Source: Trebonia sp036509215 (lineage in GTDB: Bacteria; Actinomycetota; Actinomycetes; Streptosporangiales; Streptosporangiaceae). From it: DNA of 5,944 bases. The DNA lies in NCBI GenBank assembly GCA_036509215.1, contig DATCGA010000265.1, forward strand, positions 1 to 5,944, given 5' to 3'. Every line of letters begins with the position of its first letter. The stretch's first letter is position 1. The notes below the pieces were generated by a model, which searched no databases, was not told the DNA's origin, and saw nothing but the letters and a program-made list of their open reading frames with translations. Positions 5,074-5,944 of the stretch are shown one piece after another. Both the position numbers and the translations under genes were made by a program.

Positions 5074-5944
5074 GCGGGGCACGTCGGCGGCCGGCACCCG
5101 CCACCACCGCGCGTGCACGGTCATGTCGCCCAGCAGGCTCTGCCACACGTCACGGACGCTGACCAGCCGGTCCAGGCCGGTATGGGCGACGAAGATCACA
5201 TCGGCGGCCGGGCAGGCGCCGATGGCGGCGAAGGCGCCGACGGTGCGGGGCGCGAGCAGGTTCGGCATCGCCGCCGCCCGGCTGGCCAGCTCGGCGTGGC
5301 CGCGGCGGCGCAGGCGCTCGATGCCGCGACGCCAGCGCAGCGGCGTCCAGTTCCCGCCCTCGGGGAAGAGCAGCAGCGCGTCCCGGCCGCCGAGGCCGGC
5401 CGCCAGCCGCCTGATCTGCCTGATCTGCTCGCTCTGGTGCCTGCCGCCCGCTCTGGTACCGCCCTCGGTCTCCGCCGGGCGGCGGCGCAGGAACGCGTTG
5501 GGCACCCGGTTGGCCACGGTGTCCACGCTCGGGTCGAGCTGGAGCGTCGCCTTCATCACGACCCGGGGACGCCGTTCGCAGACGGTGAGCAGGTGGTGCA
5601 CGAGCAGCAGCGAGTCGCCCGGCCCGGCGTGCCTGCTGAGCACGATCAGCGGGCGGTCGCCGGCCAGCATCGCGTCAGGCGGGGCGTCCACCTCGACGCT
5701 CAGCCCGCACGCGCGCTGCGCGACGCGGAAGATCAGGTCGAGGAACCACCGCATCACCTCGTAGTGCCTGGTCCGGTAGGGCTCGGCGTCGAGGCGGCCG
5801 CCGAACCCGCTCGCGATCCAGAGGCCGAGCAGCGCCGTCAGCGCCGCCGTCTCCCCGACCGACCAGGCGAGGGCCAGGAACACCACCCGCAGCAGCCGAG
5901 ACCGGTGGCCGCGTCCGGTCCATCGCCTGATCAGGTTGAAGGTC
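4969..5944 (-). CDS. PlsC-type lysophospholipid acyltransferase family protein (5' end outside window)
   Basis: The frame is open from the right edge to TAA 4971-4969. A GTG at 5886 could start a 305-residue protein, but in-frame codons upstream continue a plausible basic segment (LIRRWTGRGHRSRLLRV) leading straight into the membrane helix, so I treat the gene as truncated by the window. Residue numbers count from 5886. Seen: a hydrophobic segment at about 1-27, motif I SRHAGPGDS (His86, Asp91, HX4D), motif II-like VPNAFLRRRP (128-137), motif III LLLFPEGGNW (171-180) and motif IV-like VIFVAHTGLDR (230-240). Known: this set defines glycerolipid acyltransferases that move an acyl chain from acyl-CoA or acyl-ACP to lysophosphatidate or related acceptors at the inner membrane face. 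The C-terminal AWLYDWWERLDGWI looks conserved. The acceptor specificity cannot be read from sequence. It is convergent with, and overlaps, the transglutaminase-like gene. Confidence 0.88.
   Translation of the reverse strand, partial: TFNLIRRWTGRGHRSRLLRVVFLALAWSVGETAALTALLGLWIASGFGGRLDAEPYRTRHYEVMRWFLDLIFRVAQRACGLSVEVDAPPDAMLAGDRPLIVLSRHAGPGDSLLLVHHLLTVCERRPRVVMKATLQLDPSVDTVANRVPNAFLRRRPAETEGGTRAGGRHQSEQIRQIRRLAAGLGGRDALLLFPEGGNWTPLRWRRGIERLRRRGHAELASRAAAMPNLLAPRTVGAFAAIGACPAADVIFVAHTGLDRLVSVRDVWQSLLGDMTVHARWWRVPAADVPRSADHEAQAAWLYDWWERLDGWISAQPRGSLAGSR

Noticed and set aside
4524..5162. Plus-strand open frame (212 codons) inside the transglutaminase-like gene
   Set aside because: It is a +2 shadow frame with Arg/Pro-rich composition and no recognisable domain.

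Overview
This is high-GC DNA with strong G/C preference at third codon positions, almost certainly from an actinomycete. Support comes from the xseA-xseB-glpX neighbourhood, a DUF1707 protein (an essentially actinobacterial domain), a GTG start on xseB, and several start codons placed 6-7 bases after a TAnnnT hexamer, as in leaderless actinobacterial transcripts. I cannot fix the genus.

Layout. Left block, all plus strand: the 3' end of xseA (1-214), xseB (225-461), a cytoplasmic DsbA/FrnE-type oxidoreductase (526-1161) and glpX, class II fructose-1,6-bisphosphatase (1240-2274). glpX runs tail to tail into a minus-strand DUF1707/LiaF-C-like protein (2271-2873), and the two stop codons share the palindrome CTAG. 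Middle block: a minus-strand MFS transporter that is clearly a pseudogene (2938-3584), with an early stop, a one-base frameshift and a large internal deletion. It is divergent from an apparently intact MarR-type regulator (3633-4121). The 49-bp gap between their start codons lies within two face-to-face promoters with overlapping -10 boxes. Right block: a transglutaminase-like protein (4156-5073), 34 bases after marR, overlaps tail to tail by 105 bases with a minus-strand PlsC-type acyltransferase (4969 to the right edge, 5' end outside the window).

How they fit together. Exonuclease VII subunits (DNA repair) and GlpX (gluconeogenesis) are housekeeping neighbours rather than one pathway. The MarR/MFS pair looks like a local regulator-transporter module whose transporter has died while the regulator and promoter architecture remain. 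The transglutaminase-like protein keeps its catalytic cysteine but has alanine where the catalytic histidine is expected.

I found no RNA gene, CRISPR array, insertion sequence, attachment site or convincing terminator, and no stretch over 300 bases without a gene or gene remnant. I see no sign of an undescribed multi-gene system. The most informative items are the decayed transporter with its preserved divergent promoters, the altered transglutaminase active site, and the convergent overlap at 4969-5073.
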